NCBI GenBank assembly: GCA_944327135.1
Contig: CALVGQ010000074.1
Coordinates: 1-38,513, forward strand
Length of the DNA: 38,513 bases
DNA from: an uncultured Erysipelotrichaceae bacterium
Lineage (GTDB): Bacteria; Bacillota_I; Bacilli_A; Erysipelotrichales; Erysipelotrichaceae
Direction: 5' to 3'
Of this stretch, positions 8,619 through 16,455 are shown one piece after another. The position numbers were made by a program, and so were the translations under genes. How positions within the stretch are numbered: position 1 is the stretch's first letter; the number at the start of each line of letters is the position of its first letter. The notes under the pieces are model-generated. The model saw only the letters and a list, made by a program, of their open reading frames with translations. It was not told where the DNA came from and searched no databases.

Positions 8619-9374
8619 ATGAATATTCGCTATTATAAAGAATACAGCTATGAACTGGGACGTGAAATGGAGTTCAAGGTTTTTGGCCATGCCGGAAAAC
8701 CATGCTTGGTATTTCCGGCGCAGAATGGCCGGTTTTATGATTTTGAAAATTTTAAGATGGTGGATTCGGTGCATCAGGAACTGGAAGAAGGACGTCTTCA
8801 GCTTTTTTGTGTGGATACGGTCGATCCGGAGACCTGGAGCAGTGATGCCGATCAGTCTTGGCGTATTGGGATCTATGAAGCGTATGTGCGATACATTGTT
8901 CATGAGCTGATGGGAAGAATTTATCAAATCCATAATGAAACTGCGCAGGAAGACTATCATGGGAAAGTATTGACAACAGGGTGCAGCATGGGAGCGACCC
9001 ATGCCTTGAATTTTTTTCTGCGTTTTCCAGATCTTTTTGATGGTGTGATTGCCTTGAGCGGCGTTTATCATGCTGGTTATTTCTTTCCCAATTATACAGA
9101 TGGCCGGATCTATGAAAATTCATCTTTGGATACTTTGCAAAACATTCCTTGGGATCATCCGTATCTGGAAAAATATCGCCGCAGTCAGATCATTGTCTGC
9201 GTGGGTCAAGGACGCTGGGAAGCGGAATGTCTGGAAGACACGCGCTTGCTTCAGCAGCAGCTGGAACGGCTGCAGGTACCTGCTTGGATTGATTATTGGG
9301 GATGGGATTGTGATCATGACTGGCCTTGGTGGCGCAAGCAATTTCCGTATTTTATCCGATTTGTCATCGGTTAG
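8619..9374 (+). CDS. Alpha/beta-hydrolase fold esterase (first of pair)
   Basis: 251 residues, cytoplasmic (no signal peptide). GCSMGA places the nucleophile at Ser123, and His233 in the DCDHDWPWW segment is the likely catalytic His; the acid is less clear. The family is the putative-esterase (esterase D-like) group of alpha/beta hydrolases. It starts 8 nt after the ATP-grasp gene with AGGAG inside the upstream stop region, and its stop is 11 nt before the next esterase, so the three genes form one unit. The aromatic-rich C-terminus (several Trp around residues 222-238) suggests a bulky or aromatic acyl group, but that is inference. Confidence 0.75.
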   Translation: MNIRYYKEYSYELGREMEFKVFGHAGKPCLVFPAQNGRFYDFENFKMVDSVHQELEEGRLQLFCVDTVDPETWSSDADQSWRIGIYEAYVRYIVHELMGRIYQIHNETAQEDYHGKVLTTGCSMGATHALNFFLRFPDLFDGVIALSGVYHAGYFFPNYTDGRIYENSSLDTLQNIPWDHPYLEKYRRSQIIVCVGQGRWEAECLEDTRLLQQQLERLQVPAWIDYWGWDCDHDWPWWRKQFPYFIRFVIG

Positions 9375-9385
9375 AAAGAGGCACT

Positions 9386-10153
9386 ATGGTTATTAAAGAA
9401 ACAATACGAATGTCGATTTATGACAACACCGAGCGAATGCTGCATATCTATGTTCCGGATCATCTGGAAAAGGAACAGCGCTGTGGGGTGCTGTATATGT
9501 TTGACGGACACAATTTGTTTTATGATGAAGATGCGACTTATGGAAAATCATGGGGACTTCGAGAATATCTGGATCGAACCGGCCTGCCGCTGATCGTGGT
9601 GGGACTGGAGTGCAATCACGAGGGCAATATGCGGCTTTGTGAATTTAGCCCTTATGATTTTCAGGATCGTCATTGGGGTACGGTCAAGGCGAGCGGGAAA
9701 CAACTGATCCGCTGGATGATCGAAGAGCTAAAACCGCAAATCGATGCGTTTTTTCCAACCTTGCCGGATCGTGAACATACTGCTTTGGGAGGCAGCTCGA
9801 TGGGGGGGCTGATGGCTTTGTATGGAACGGCGTGCGCCTCGAAAACCTTTTCACGCGGAGCTTGTCTTTCGCCGTTTCATTCGCATATCATGGGACCGCT
9901 GATTCGTGACTTAAAAAGAAAAATTGAGCCTGATACAAGGTTTTATCTGAGCTGGGGAGGCAATGAATGCTTCAGCAAAAAAGCTTTGGCGACTTATACA
10001 GAAGCGAATCTGAAGATCGCTCGTACACTGATGCCACAGGCAGAGGTGTATTTGCATTTATATCCGAATCAGGATCACAGCGAAGCCTCTTGGGAAAAAG
10101 AGACGCCGATCTGGATGAAGGAATTGGGGCTGATTAAAAAGGAGAATTTCTAA
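9386..10153 (+). CDS. Alpha/beta-hydrolase fold esterase (second of pair)
   Basis: 255 residues, no signal peptide. The nucleophile elbow GGSSMGG gives Ser138, and NQDHSEASW gives the catalytic His231, typical of the esterase D / enterochelin-esterase-like family. The N-terminal half carries YVPDHLEKE and VLYMFDGHNLF, the usual oxyanion-side strand of this group. The start at 9386 follows AAGAGG by 4 nt; an in-frame ATG 60 nt upstream lies inside the preceding gene and was rejected. It is the last gene of the unit; the terminator stem begins within its final codons. It is related in fold to its neighbour but clearly not a recent duplicate. Confidence 0.78.
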   Translation: MVIKETIRMSIYDNTERMLHIYVPDHLEKEQRCGVLYMFDGHNLFYDEDATYGKSWGLREYLDRTGLPLIVVGLECNHEGNMRLCEFSPYDFQDRHWGTVKASGKQLIRWMIEELKPQIDAFFPTLPDREHTALGGSSMGGLMALYGTACASKTFSRGACLSPFHSHIMGPLIRDLKRKIEPDTRFYLSWGGNECFSKKALATYTEANLKIARTLMPQAEVYLHLYPNQDHSEASWEKETPIWMKELGLIKKENF

Positions 10154-10182
10154 AGAAAAATTTAGGAATTCTTCTTTTTTTT
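10141..10182 (+). terminator. Terminator of the ATP-grasp/esterase unit
   Basis: Fourteen-bp stem (10141-10154 with 10161-10174, two wobble pairs) enclosing a GAAAAA loop, followed by eight T residues. The stem contains the esterase stop codon (10151-10153), so transcription ends immediately after the gene. Confidence 0.9.
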
Positions 10183-10209
10183 ATGGCGTAAAATTTCAAC
10201 TCCGTTCGT

Positions 10210-10215
10210 TATACT
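10210..10215 (+). promoter_or_regulatory. Possible -10 box for the VTT gene
   Basis: TATACT at 10210-10215 lies 25 nt before the preferred TTG start, the same spacing as in neighbouring genes. No good -35 box is visible, so the call is weak. Confidence 0.4.
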
Positions 10216-10239
10216 GGGGGCAAACAGGGAGGGATGGGG

Positions 10240-10935
10240 TTGAAGATTATCAAAGAGAATTGGAAAGGAATCCTGGGAATCCTATGCTTTCTTTTAGGAC
10301 TTGGAGCGCTTTGCTTGATTTTGGCTGGACCTTTGTCCTTGATGCTGAAGGATCTGGCAGGAATGAAAGATCAGCTGCAGTGTTGGGGATGGCTGAAGAA
10401 AGCAGGACTGGTTGCGTTGATGAACCTGCAAGTTATCTTTGCTTTTCTTCCAGGAGAGCTGATCGAAATCTTAGCAGGCGGAATGTATGGTTCCATTGAG
10501 GGAATGCTGCTTTGTCTGATTGGAGCAGCTTTGGGGTCGGCTTTGATTTATGGCTTTGTTGCTTGCTTTAGAAAGCATTTTTTGAAGTGGATTGGTTCAA
10601 AGAAAAAAATAAAAAGTTTGACATTTTTGCAGTCGAACAAACAATTATCCTTTCTGGTGTTTGTGTTATTTTTTATCCCGGGCACACCCAAAGATCTGAT
10701 GACCTATGTCATGCCTTTGACGTCGATGAAGCTGCCGCAGTTTCTGATAATTAGCAGCTTTGCCCGGATTCCATCGGTTATTACTTCCACATTGGCAGGA
10801 GAGCGTTTGATGCAGCGGGACATAGGGACATCGGCCTTGATTTTTGGGATGACAGCAGCAGTGAGCCTAATTGGGATCTTCTTATACCAAATGATCGTAA
10901 AAAGGATGAATGAAAAGGGGGGTCAGCAGGGATGA
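10240..10935 (+). CDS. VTT (TVP38/TMEM64, DedA-related) membrane protein
   Basis: 231 residues with about six hydrophobic segments. The FFIPGTPKDLMTYV segment near residues 145-158 and the earlier FLPGELIEILAGGMYG segment are the two re-entrant-loop motifs of the VTT/SNARE-associated family. Members of this superfamily have been linked to lipid scrambling or flippase activity and membrane homeostasis. AGGGAGGG ends at 10233, directly against an ATG at 10234; the in-frame TTG at 10240 has a normal 6-nt spacing and is preferred, so the start codon is probably TTG. The last four bases overlap the glycosyltransferase start (ATGA), implying translational coupling and a joint role at the envelope. 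Confidence 0.78.
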   Translation: MKIIKENWKGILGILCFLLGLGALCLILAGPLSLMLKDLAGMKDQLQCWGWLKKAGLVALMNLQVIFAFLPGELIEILAGGMYGSIEGMLLCLIGAALGSALIYGFVACFRKHFLKWIGSKKKIKSLTFLQSNKQLSFLVFVLFFIPGTPKDLMTYVMPLTSMKLPQFLIISSFARIPSVITSTLAGERLMQRDIGTSALIFGMTAAVSLIGIFLYQMIVKRMNEKGGQQG

Positions 10936-11816
10936 AGGAGAAAGTAAGTATTTTAATTTGTGCGTATAATGCGGAAAAAACGCTGTGGTCCAGCGTACGA
11001 AGCGCAGCCATGCAGAATTATCGGCCGATTGAAATCATCGTGATCGATGATGGCTCTAACGATCAAACGGGATTTTTGATTCAGCGTCTTTGCGAACGTT
11101 ATCCGGAAGTCCGAGGCGTCCGTATGGTGCATCAGGGTATTGGCGCAGCCCGTAATCAGGCGTTAAAAGAAGCTTCGGGAGAATGGATCCTGTTTTTGGA
11201 CAGCGATGATCAGATGGCTTTAGGGGCGGTGGATACCATGGTATCCCAGGCACATCAGGCTCAGGTCGATCTGGTTGTAGGAGCGCATGAGGTTCGTTAT
11301 CACGGATTGCATTGGAAAGTTGGGGTTCATCATCTGACGCTGGCGCATGATAATCAGCTTCTTGAATTGCTGTTGAAAGACCGTCAGGTCAAGAATTACA
11401 GCTGGGGAAAACTGATGCGGCGCAGCTTGCTAGAGGGAATTATTTTTCCGAAGGGAAAATGCTTTGAAGATATCATGATCATGGGAAATCTGTTTTTGCG
11501 GGCAAAATCGGCTCTTATCCTTCCAGAGATCGTTTATTATTATACGGTTGGAGAAACCGGCAGCATCTCCTGTGGTCTAAGACCTGCAGTGCTGCTTGAC
11601 ATGCTGGAGGCGGCACGGTATCAAGGACAAAGCATCGCCAGAGCAAGGCCTTCTTTACAAAAGGCCTGTCAGCGGATGTGGCGAAGGAATTGCTGGCTGG
11701 CTTGGGGAAGCTTGCTGATCCATCGTGAATGGAATAGCCCGCTGGCTAGAACAATTCTTCAGGAAATTCGTACCCCGATGTTTAAGAGGGCAGTAACGGA
11801 TCCCATCCATCTTTAG
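10932..11816 (+). CDS. Family 2 glycosyltransferase
   Basis: 294-residue GT-A fold enzyme, cytoplasmic, no membrane segment evident. VSILICAYNAEKTL at the N-terminus, Asp39-Asp40-Gly at the end of the second strand and the DxD-type metal site Asp90-Ser-Asp92 are clear. An FEDIMIMGNLF block near residue 178 supplies the ED that usually acts near the catalytic base. These enzymes transfer a sugar from a nucleotide donor; donor and acceptor are unknown. The start overlaps the VTT-gene stop by 4 bp. Together they may build or move an envelope glycolipid or glycopolymer, which is inference. No clear terminator follows before the response regulator. Confidence 0.82.
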   Translation: MKEKVSILICAYNAEKTLWSSVRSAAMQNYRPIEIIVIDDGSNDQTGFLIQRLCERYPEVRGVRMVHQGIGAARNQALKEASGEWILFLDSDDQMALGAVDTMVSQAHQAQVDLVVGAHEVRYHGLHWKVGVHHLTLAHDNQLLELLLKDRQVKNYSWGKLMRRSLLEGIIFPKGKCFEDIMIMGNLFLRAKSALILPEIVYYYTVGETGSISCGLRPAVLLDMLEAARYQGQSIARARPSLQKACQRMWRRNCWLAWGSLLIHREWNSPLARTILQEIRTPMFKRAVTDPIHL

Positions 11817-11860
11817 AAAATCTTTTGAAAAGAAACATGGGAATCTGAGATCATCCCGCT

Positions 11861-11866
11861 TATAAT
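11861..11866 (+). promoter_or_regulatory. -10 box of the two-component operon
   Basis: Perfect TATAAT at 11861-11866, 25 nt before the ATG at 11891. The -35 region is not recognisable, suggesting activator dependence, possibly by the response regulator itself. Confidence 0.5.
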
Positions 11867-11890
11867 GGAAGAGTAAAGGGGTTGGATAAC

Positions 11891-12598
11891 ATGGAACAAT
11901 ATAACATCTTGGTGGTTGAAGATGAAGTGGAGATTGCCAAAGCGATTGAAATTTATTTAAAAAGTCAGGGCTATTATGTCTTTGTGGCTCATCATGGAAA
12001 GGAAGGCCTGGAAATGATCGAGAAAGAAAAGATTCATCTGGCAATTGTGGATATCATGATGCCGGTCATGGATGGCATTCAAATGACGATGAAGGTTCGT
12101 GAAAAGTATGATTTCCCGATTCTTTTTCTGTCGGCTAAATCTGAGGATCTTGACAAGATTACCGGCTTGAATATCGGGGCTGATGATTATATTACGAAGC
12201 CGTTTGTTCCGATGGAGCTGTTAGCGCGGGTGGCTTCTCAGCTGCGGCGTTATTCGAAATACCTGGCAATGCTGCAGGGACAGCTGCGGACGTTTAATGG
12301 GTACACCGTAGGCGGACTAGAACTGAATCTGGATTCGCGGGAGGTGACGGTGGATGGAAAGCCGATCAAGGTTACGCCGATCGAGTTTAAAATTTTGGAA
12401 TTGCTGATGGAAAATGCCGGGATTGTTTTTTCGGCAGAACAGATTTATGAAAGCGTCTGGAAAGAAGAGGCCATCAGTACTGAAACAGTGATGGTCCATA
12501 TCCGTAATCTACGGGAAAAAATGGAGATCGATCCCAAAAATCCACGCTATATCAAAGTTGTTTGGGGCGTTGGATATAAAATTGATAAACAAGGATAA
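11891..12598 (+). CDS. OmpR/PhoB-family response regulator
   Basis: 235 residues. The receiver domain has the acidic pocket Glu10-Asp11, phospho-acceptor Asp54 in VDIMMPVMDG, switch Ser81 and Lys103 in the KPF motif. A winged-helix DNA-binding domain (residues about 135-234) carries the ETVMVHIRNLREK recognition helix and the VVWGVGYKI wing. AAAGGGG (11875-11881) fits the ATG at 11891; a TTG at 11882 abuts the RBS. It is 11 nt upstream of the kinase and must be its partner. Targets are unknown; the adjacent envelope genes are reasonable candidates. Confidence 0.92.
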   Translation: MEQYNILVVEDEVEIAKAIEIYLKSQGYYVFVAHHGKEGLEMIEKEKIHLAIVDIMMPVMDGIQMTMKVREKYDFPILFLSAKSEDLDKITGLNIGADDYITKPFVPMELLARVASQLRRYSKYLAMLQGQLRTFNGYTVGGLELNLDSREVTVDGKPIKVTPIEFKILELLMENAGIVFSAEQIYESVWKEEAISTETVMVHIRNLREKMEIDPKNPRYIKVVWGVGYKIDKQG

Positions 12599-12609
12599 GG
12601 AGGGGCTTC

Positions 12610-14829
12610 ATGCCTAAAAAAAGAATTGCGGCACTGGCTGCAGCACTTATTGTTCTGCTTAGTGCCACAGGCATGTTTAACTGTTACGATAAGCTGGAAA
12701 CGATTGCGCATCAGGAGAATGGAACCAACGCTTCTTCCTATGCGATCCTTTATTTATATAATGAGGCTAATTTGGAAACGACGGTCTATGCCTTGAAAAA
12801 TCGGCTTCAGAATAGTGAGAACCTTTCTGCATCAGAAAGTCTGTTGATGATTTCTGGCAGCGAGGAGTTTAAAAACATAGCTCAGCAGGTATTCGATGAT
12901 GAATATTTCTGGCGATGGAACGAGCATGTTAATGAAGATGTCAACCTGCATTACTATGCTTTGGATCACGAATCACAAAGAGCTTTGTGGAATGATGAGA
13001 GTTTGAAAAATCTGAACTTTGATGAGCTGAATGGATATCAGTTCGCAATAAGAGTGACGTTTGATGCTGTTGGCAGCGTGGCGGTTGATTGCCGGCCGGA
13101 AAGCAGTTATGATTGGCAATCATTGTTTGATGATAGTACAAAAGCGCGGATCGAATCGTATATTTTCCAAGACAGCAAGGTTCAATGGAAAGAACTGCAG
13201 AATCAAAGCAGTTCTTACGCGCAGGATTCAGAAGCAGAGAAGAACGCAATTGAGCTTAAGCCGATTACCAACATGACGTTTATATTTGCGATTCCAGCCA
13301 AGCTGCAGAAGGCGGATGCCTTGTACTGGAACAGCAACTGGATGCTGGAAAATTCGTATCAAACCAATGCGCTGGTGTTTGCCTTGGCTTTTGGTGTGCT
13401 GGTATTTGTGATCTCTTTGTTTTTTCCGATTCGGGTAGTTCGGGAGTGGAATTGGTTTCGTTCCTGTTCTAAAATTAAGTTTGAGTTTTTGCTGATCGGC
13501 TTGTCATTGGCATTCAGTTTGCTTGCAGCGGCCGGGATTTCCCTGGTCATGGTGACCCAGGAAGGGATCCTGGCACAGGGAATCGATCATTTTCAGCTAA
13601 CGGACTATGTGGGAATATTGATTTTGGTGATCAATATGACGGTCTGGATCAGTTATTTTTCCCTGATTTTGTTTTGTGGGATGATGTTTCGGCATATACT
13701 GAACAAAGGTCTGTTTCATTATTTATTGGAAGATACCTGTCTGGCTTGGATCATTCAGCATCTGGCTGCAGCAGGGCGCGGGATGGGACGCCTTTTGAAT
13801 CGCATCTTTAGCTATGATTTTAAGGATCCGATCCATCAGATTCTTTTGAAGCTGGTTTTTGTGAATTTCTTAGTAGTTTGCGGACTTTGCTGCTTCTTTG
13901 TTTTTGGCTGGCTGCTGGCCATTTTATATTCGCTGCTGCTGTTTTTCTGGCTGCATAAAAAGCTTGGAAAAATTCAGAATGATTATCAGATTCTGCTGCA
14001 TGCTGCGCATCAGATTTCCAACGGAAATTTCAATGTGACCATCGATCAGGAAGTAGAAAGCTTCGGTTCTTTACGGGATGCTTTTGCGGAATTGAAAACA
14101 GGGTTTGAAAAAGCGGTCAATGAAGAAGTGAAAAGTCAGCGGCTGAAGACGGAGTTGATCTCCAATGTTTCTCATGATTTGAAAACTCCGCTGACTTCCA
14201 TTATTACGTATGTAGATTTATTGAAAAAAAAGGGTGTTTCTGAAGAGGATCGTAATCATTATCTTGCGACGATCGATCGCAATGCTCAGCGACTGAAAAA
14301 TCTGATTTCGGATCTGTTTGAGATTTCCAAAGCCAACAGCGGCAATGTCAGTCTGCATTTGGTGGATGTGGAGCTGATTAGCCTGATTCGCCAGGTGGAA
14401 CTGGAATGTCAGGAAAAAATAGAAGATGCTCATCTGGAATTTAGAATGAATGCTTCGAGTGAAAAGGTGATTTTACAGTTGGACAGCTTGAAAGCTTATC
14501 GGATCTTTGAAAACCTGATCATTAATATCTGTAAATATGCGATGCCGTATACTCGAGTCTATGTGGAAATCACGGAAAAAGAAAAAATTGTGCAGATCGT
14601 GTTTAAAAATATTTCTGCAGAGGAGATCGCAGTAGATCCTTCAGAAATTACGGAGCGATTTGTTCAGGGAGACCGCTCGCGTAATACAGAAGGATCCGGA
14701 CTTGGGCTGGCCATCGTAAAAAGTTTTACGCAGCTTCATCAGGGCAGCTTCCATGTGGAAGTGGATGGCGATCTGTTTAAAGCGATACTAGTGTTTCCAC
14801 GGTGTTTGGTTCAGAAAGACAAGGATTAA
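12610..14829 (+). CDS. Large multi-pass sensor histidine kinase
   Basis: 739 residues. A signal-anchor helix (about 5-22) is followed by a sensor region of some 230 residues outside the membrane, then hydrophobic segments near 252-275, 292-314, 332-357 and 413-447, a HAMP-like/coiled linker, the phospho-acceptor helix SNVSHDLKTPL with His522, and an ATPase domain with N box Asn635/Asn639/Lys642 and GSGLGL near 695-700. The DxGxG (G1) box is not recognisable; KNIS in its place is familiar in VanS-like Firmicutes kinases, so activity is expected. The external domain has no family I can name. It follows TAAGGAGGGG and is co-transcribed with the regulator. Confidence 0.9.
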   Translation: MPKKRIAALAAALIVLLSATGMFNCYDKLETIAHQENGTNASSYAILYLYNEANLETTVYALKNRLQNSENLSASESLLMISGSEEFKNIAQQVFDDEYFWRWNEHVNEDVNLHYYALDHESQRALWNDESLKNLNFDELNGYQFAIRVTFDAVGSVAVDCRPESSYDWQSLFDDSTKARIESYIFQDSKVQWKELQNQSSSYAQDSEAEKNAIELKPITNMTFIFAIPAKLQKADALYWNSNWMLENSYQTNALVFALAFGVLVFVISLFFPIRVVREWNWFRSCSKIKFEFLLIGLSLAFSLLAAAGISLVMVTQEGILAQGIDHFQLTDYVGILILVINMTVWISYFSLILFCGMMFRHILNKGLFHYLLEDTCLAWIIQHLAAAGRGMGRLLNRIFSYDFKDPIHQILLKLVFVNFLVVCGLCCFFVFGWLLAILYSLLLFFWLHKKLGKIQNDYQILLHAAHQISNGNFNVTIDQEVESFGSLRDAFAELKTGFEKAVNEEVKSQRLKTELISNVSHDLKTPLTSIITYVDLLKKKGVSEEDRNHYLATIDRNAQRLKNLISDLFEISKANSGNVSLHLVDVELISLIRQVELECQEKIEDAHLEFRMNASSEKVILQLDSLKAYRIFENLIINICKYAMPYTRVYVEITEKEKIVQIVFKNISAEEIAVDPSEITERFVQGDRSRNTEGSGLGLAIVKSFTQLHQGSFHVEVDGDLFKAILVFPRCLVQKDKD

Positions 14830-14856
14830 AAAAAGCAGGGTGATCTGCTTTTTTTT
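14828..14856 (+). terminator. Terminator of the two-component operon
   Basis: GCAG (14835-14838) / CTGC (14845-14848) core extended by A-T pairs on both sides (A-run 14828-14834, T-run 14849-14856). It starts at the kinase stop codon. Confidence 0.8.
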
Positions 14857-14864
14857 GGTTTAAT

Positions 14865-14909
14865 ACTTGATTAAGTCAAGAAAAAGGAATAAACTTGACT
14901 TAGTCAAGT
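14865..14909 (+). promoter_or_regulatory. bilQ promoter with two MarR-type operators
   Basis: Two near-identical 17-bp palindromes flank the promoter: ACTTGATTAAGTCAAGA (14865-14881) and ACTTGACTTAGTCAAGT (14893-14909). The second is a perfect inverted repeat around one central base, and the copies are offset by 28 bp. A -35 TTGATT (14867-14872) sits in operator 1, and a -10 TAAACT (14890-14895) after a 17-bp spacer runs into operator 2. Binding at either site would block RNA polymerase. This is the layout of MarR autorepression; the ligand is inferred, not seen. Confidence 0.82.
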
Positions 14910-14924
14910 AAAGGAGGAACATAA

Positions 14925-15350
14925 ATGGAAAAAACAATATCCTATTATGCTACTGTTCTTTATAAAGAATTTAATGCCTATACTGCACGGCGGCTGCAAA
15001 AATGGGGATTGAATTTTGGATCGGTCTTTTTTGTGATTTATGTAGGGAAGCATCCCGGATGTACTCCTGCTGAGCTGACAGCGGCCCTGCATCTGGATTG
15101 GGGGTATTCCCAGCGCAGCGTGACCCGGCTGATTGAAAATGGTTTGCTGGAGAAGGTCCGTTCGATGAAGGATGGACGTTCTTCTCATTTGAATCTAACT
15201 GAGAAAGGACAGCAGGCTTTTTTGGAAAGTCATCAGGTTTTTCGGGATTGGGACCAGGAAAAACTGGGGAGCTTGAGCGCGAAGGAGAAAACACAGCTGC
15301 AGCAGCTGCTGCAGAAAGTCGTTGAAAGAAAGGGAGACGTCAATGTTTGA
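14925..15350 (+). CDS. bilQ: MarR-family regulator of the bilirubin reductase operon
   Basis: 141 residues, a winged-helix MarR protein: dimerisation helix at the N-terminus, HPGCTPAELTAALHLDWGYSQ as the helix-turn-helix (about 45-66), and the wing with KDGRSSHLNLTEKG (about 85-98). AAGGAGG ends 7 nt before the ATG. Its own promoter carries two palindromic operators. The stop codon lies 8 nt inside the bilR reading frame, so the two genes are translationally coupled. In the published bilirubin reductase operon a MarR-type gene named bilQ accompanies bilR and bilS; the symbol is assigned from that context. Induction by bilirubin or another tetrapyrrole is plausible but unshown. Confidence 0.8.
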   Translation: MEKTISYYATVLYKEFNAYTARRLQKWGLNFGSVFFVIYVGKHPGCTPAELTAALHLDWGYSQRSVTRLIENGLLEKVRSMKDGRSSHLNLTEKGQQAFLESHQVFRDWDQEKLGSLSAKEKTQLQQLLQKVVERKGDVNV

Positions 15351-16455
15351 GACAATGGGAAGTCCGATTCAGTTAGGCACCGTTACTTTAAAAAACCGGA
15401 TCATTTTTGCGCCGACGACCTTTGGAATGCGTTTGGAAGAACTTCAGGAAGAAATCCGGCGGATCGCGCAAGGAGGCTGCGCAATGATCATTCTGGGTGA
15501 TGTTCCGGTTTTGAAAAGTCGATTTGGCTGGTCTTTGGATACGACTAAGGGATTTTCTTATTATCGCTCTTTGGTAGAAATTGCTCATCAAGAGGGCTGT
15601 TTGATTGCCGCTCAGCTGCACCAATCGGATACTTCCTTCAAGGAGGTTCTTCGTTTTATCCCGGATCTGATGATGAAAAAGATGGACCCTAAGGATTTGC
15701 GGAAAAAGATCAATGATGCAGCAGGCCCTTATATTACGGCTTTGCCGACTGCTAAGGTCGAAAAGATTACCCATGCTTTTGCAAAGGCGGCGGTGTTGGC
15801 TGAGCGGGCTGGCTTTGATATGATCCAGGTTCATGGGGATCGCATGTGCGGCAGTTTCAGCTCTTCTTTGTTGAATCGACGCGAAGATCGCTATGGAGGA
15901 AGCGTAAGAAACCGAGCTCGTTTTGCGGTTGAAGCGGTTTCTGCGATTCGTCAGCAGCTGCCTAAAATGCCAATTGATTATAAATTGGCTGTTCGTCAGG
16001 AAAATCCGAATTATGGCCGGGCCGGTGTTTTGGAAGAAGAGCTGTCGGTTTTTGTTCCTTTGCTGGAGCAGGCTGGAGTAACCAGCTTTCATGTTACCTT
16101 AGCTAACCATGGCGCTTTGGAGGATACGATCCCTCCAGCAAATCATCCTTATTTTCATGAGGAAGGATGTTTTCTGAAATATTGTGATCAGGTTCGAAAG
16201 CGGACAGCTTTGCCGATTTGCGGAGTAGGCGGCCTGAGTCATCCGGCGTTTGTTGAAGAACAGCTGGTCTCAGGAAGGATTGATTGTGCGGCCATGAGCC
16301 GACAGCTGATTGCGGATCCAATGTGGGTCAGGAAAGCGCTGAGCAATCAGCCGGAAACGATTCATACTTGCATTCGCTGCAACCAGCGTTGTTTACGGGG
16401 ATTGCAGGAACATCGAGGAGTTCATTGTATTTATGAAGGAGGAAAAGAAAAATGA
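15343..16455 (+). CDS. bilR: Bilirubin reductase, Old Yellow Enzyme family
   Basis: 370-residue TIM-barrel flavin reductase of the OYE/2,4-dienoyl-CoA reductase family, short form lacking the C-terminal FAD/NAD domain. His164-Gly-Asp166-Arg167 occupies the site where most relatives have a Tyr-containing motif; Asp166/Arg167 are the residues reported as conserved and important in BilR, which reduces bilirubin to urobilinogen. SLLNRREDRYGGS follows, as in the family. Cys343, Cys346, Cys350 and Cys362 (C-x2-C-x3-C-x11-C) should hold a 4Fe-4S cluster. The ATG at 15343 follows AAAGGGAGA and gives this numbering; upstream in-frame starts would extend into bilQ. It overlaps bilQ by 8 nt and bilS by 4 nt. 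Activity is inferred from motif and synteny, and another enone substrate remains possible. Confidence 0.85.
   Translation: MFETMGSPIQLGTVTLKNRIIFAPTTFGMRLEELQEEIRRIAQGGCAMIILGDVPVLKSRFGWSLDTTKGFSYYRSLVEIAHQEGCLIAAQLHQSDTSFKEVLRFIPDLMMKKMDPKDLRKKINDAAGPYITALPTAKVEKITHAFAKAAVLAERAGFDMIQVHGDRMCGSFSSSLLNRREDRYGGSVRNRARFAVEAVSAIRQQLPKMPIDYKLAVRQENPNYGRAGVLEEELSVFVPLLEQAGVTSFHVTLANHGALEDTIPPANHPYFHEEGCFLKYCDQVRKRTALPICGVGGLSHPAFVEEQLVSGRIDCAAMSRQLIADPMWVRKALSNQPETIHTCIRCNQRCLRGLQEHRGVHCIYEGGKEK

Noticed and set aside
8619-10153. The two adjacent esterases as a recent tandem duplication or a split gene
   Set aside because: Both have a complete Ser and His pair and their own starts, while their sequences differ throughout, so neither duplication nor frameshift is supported.
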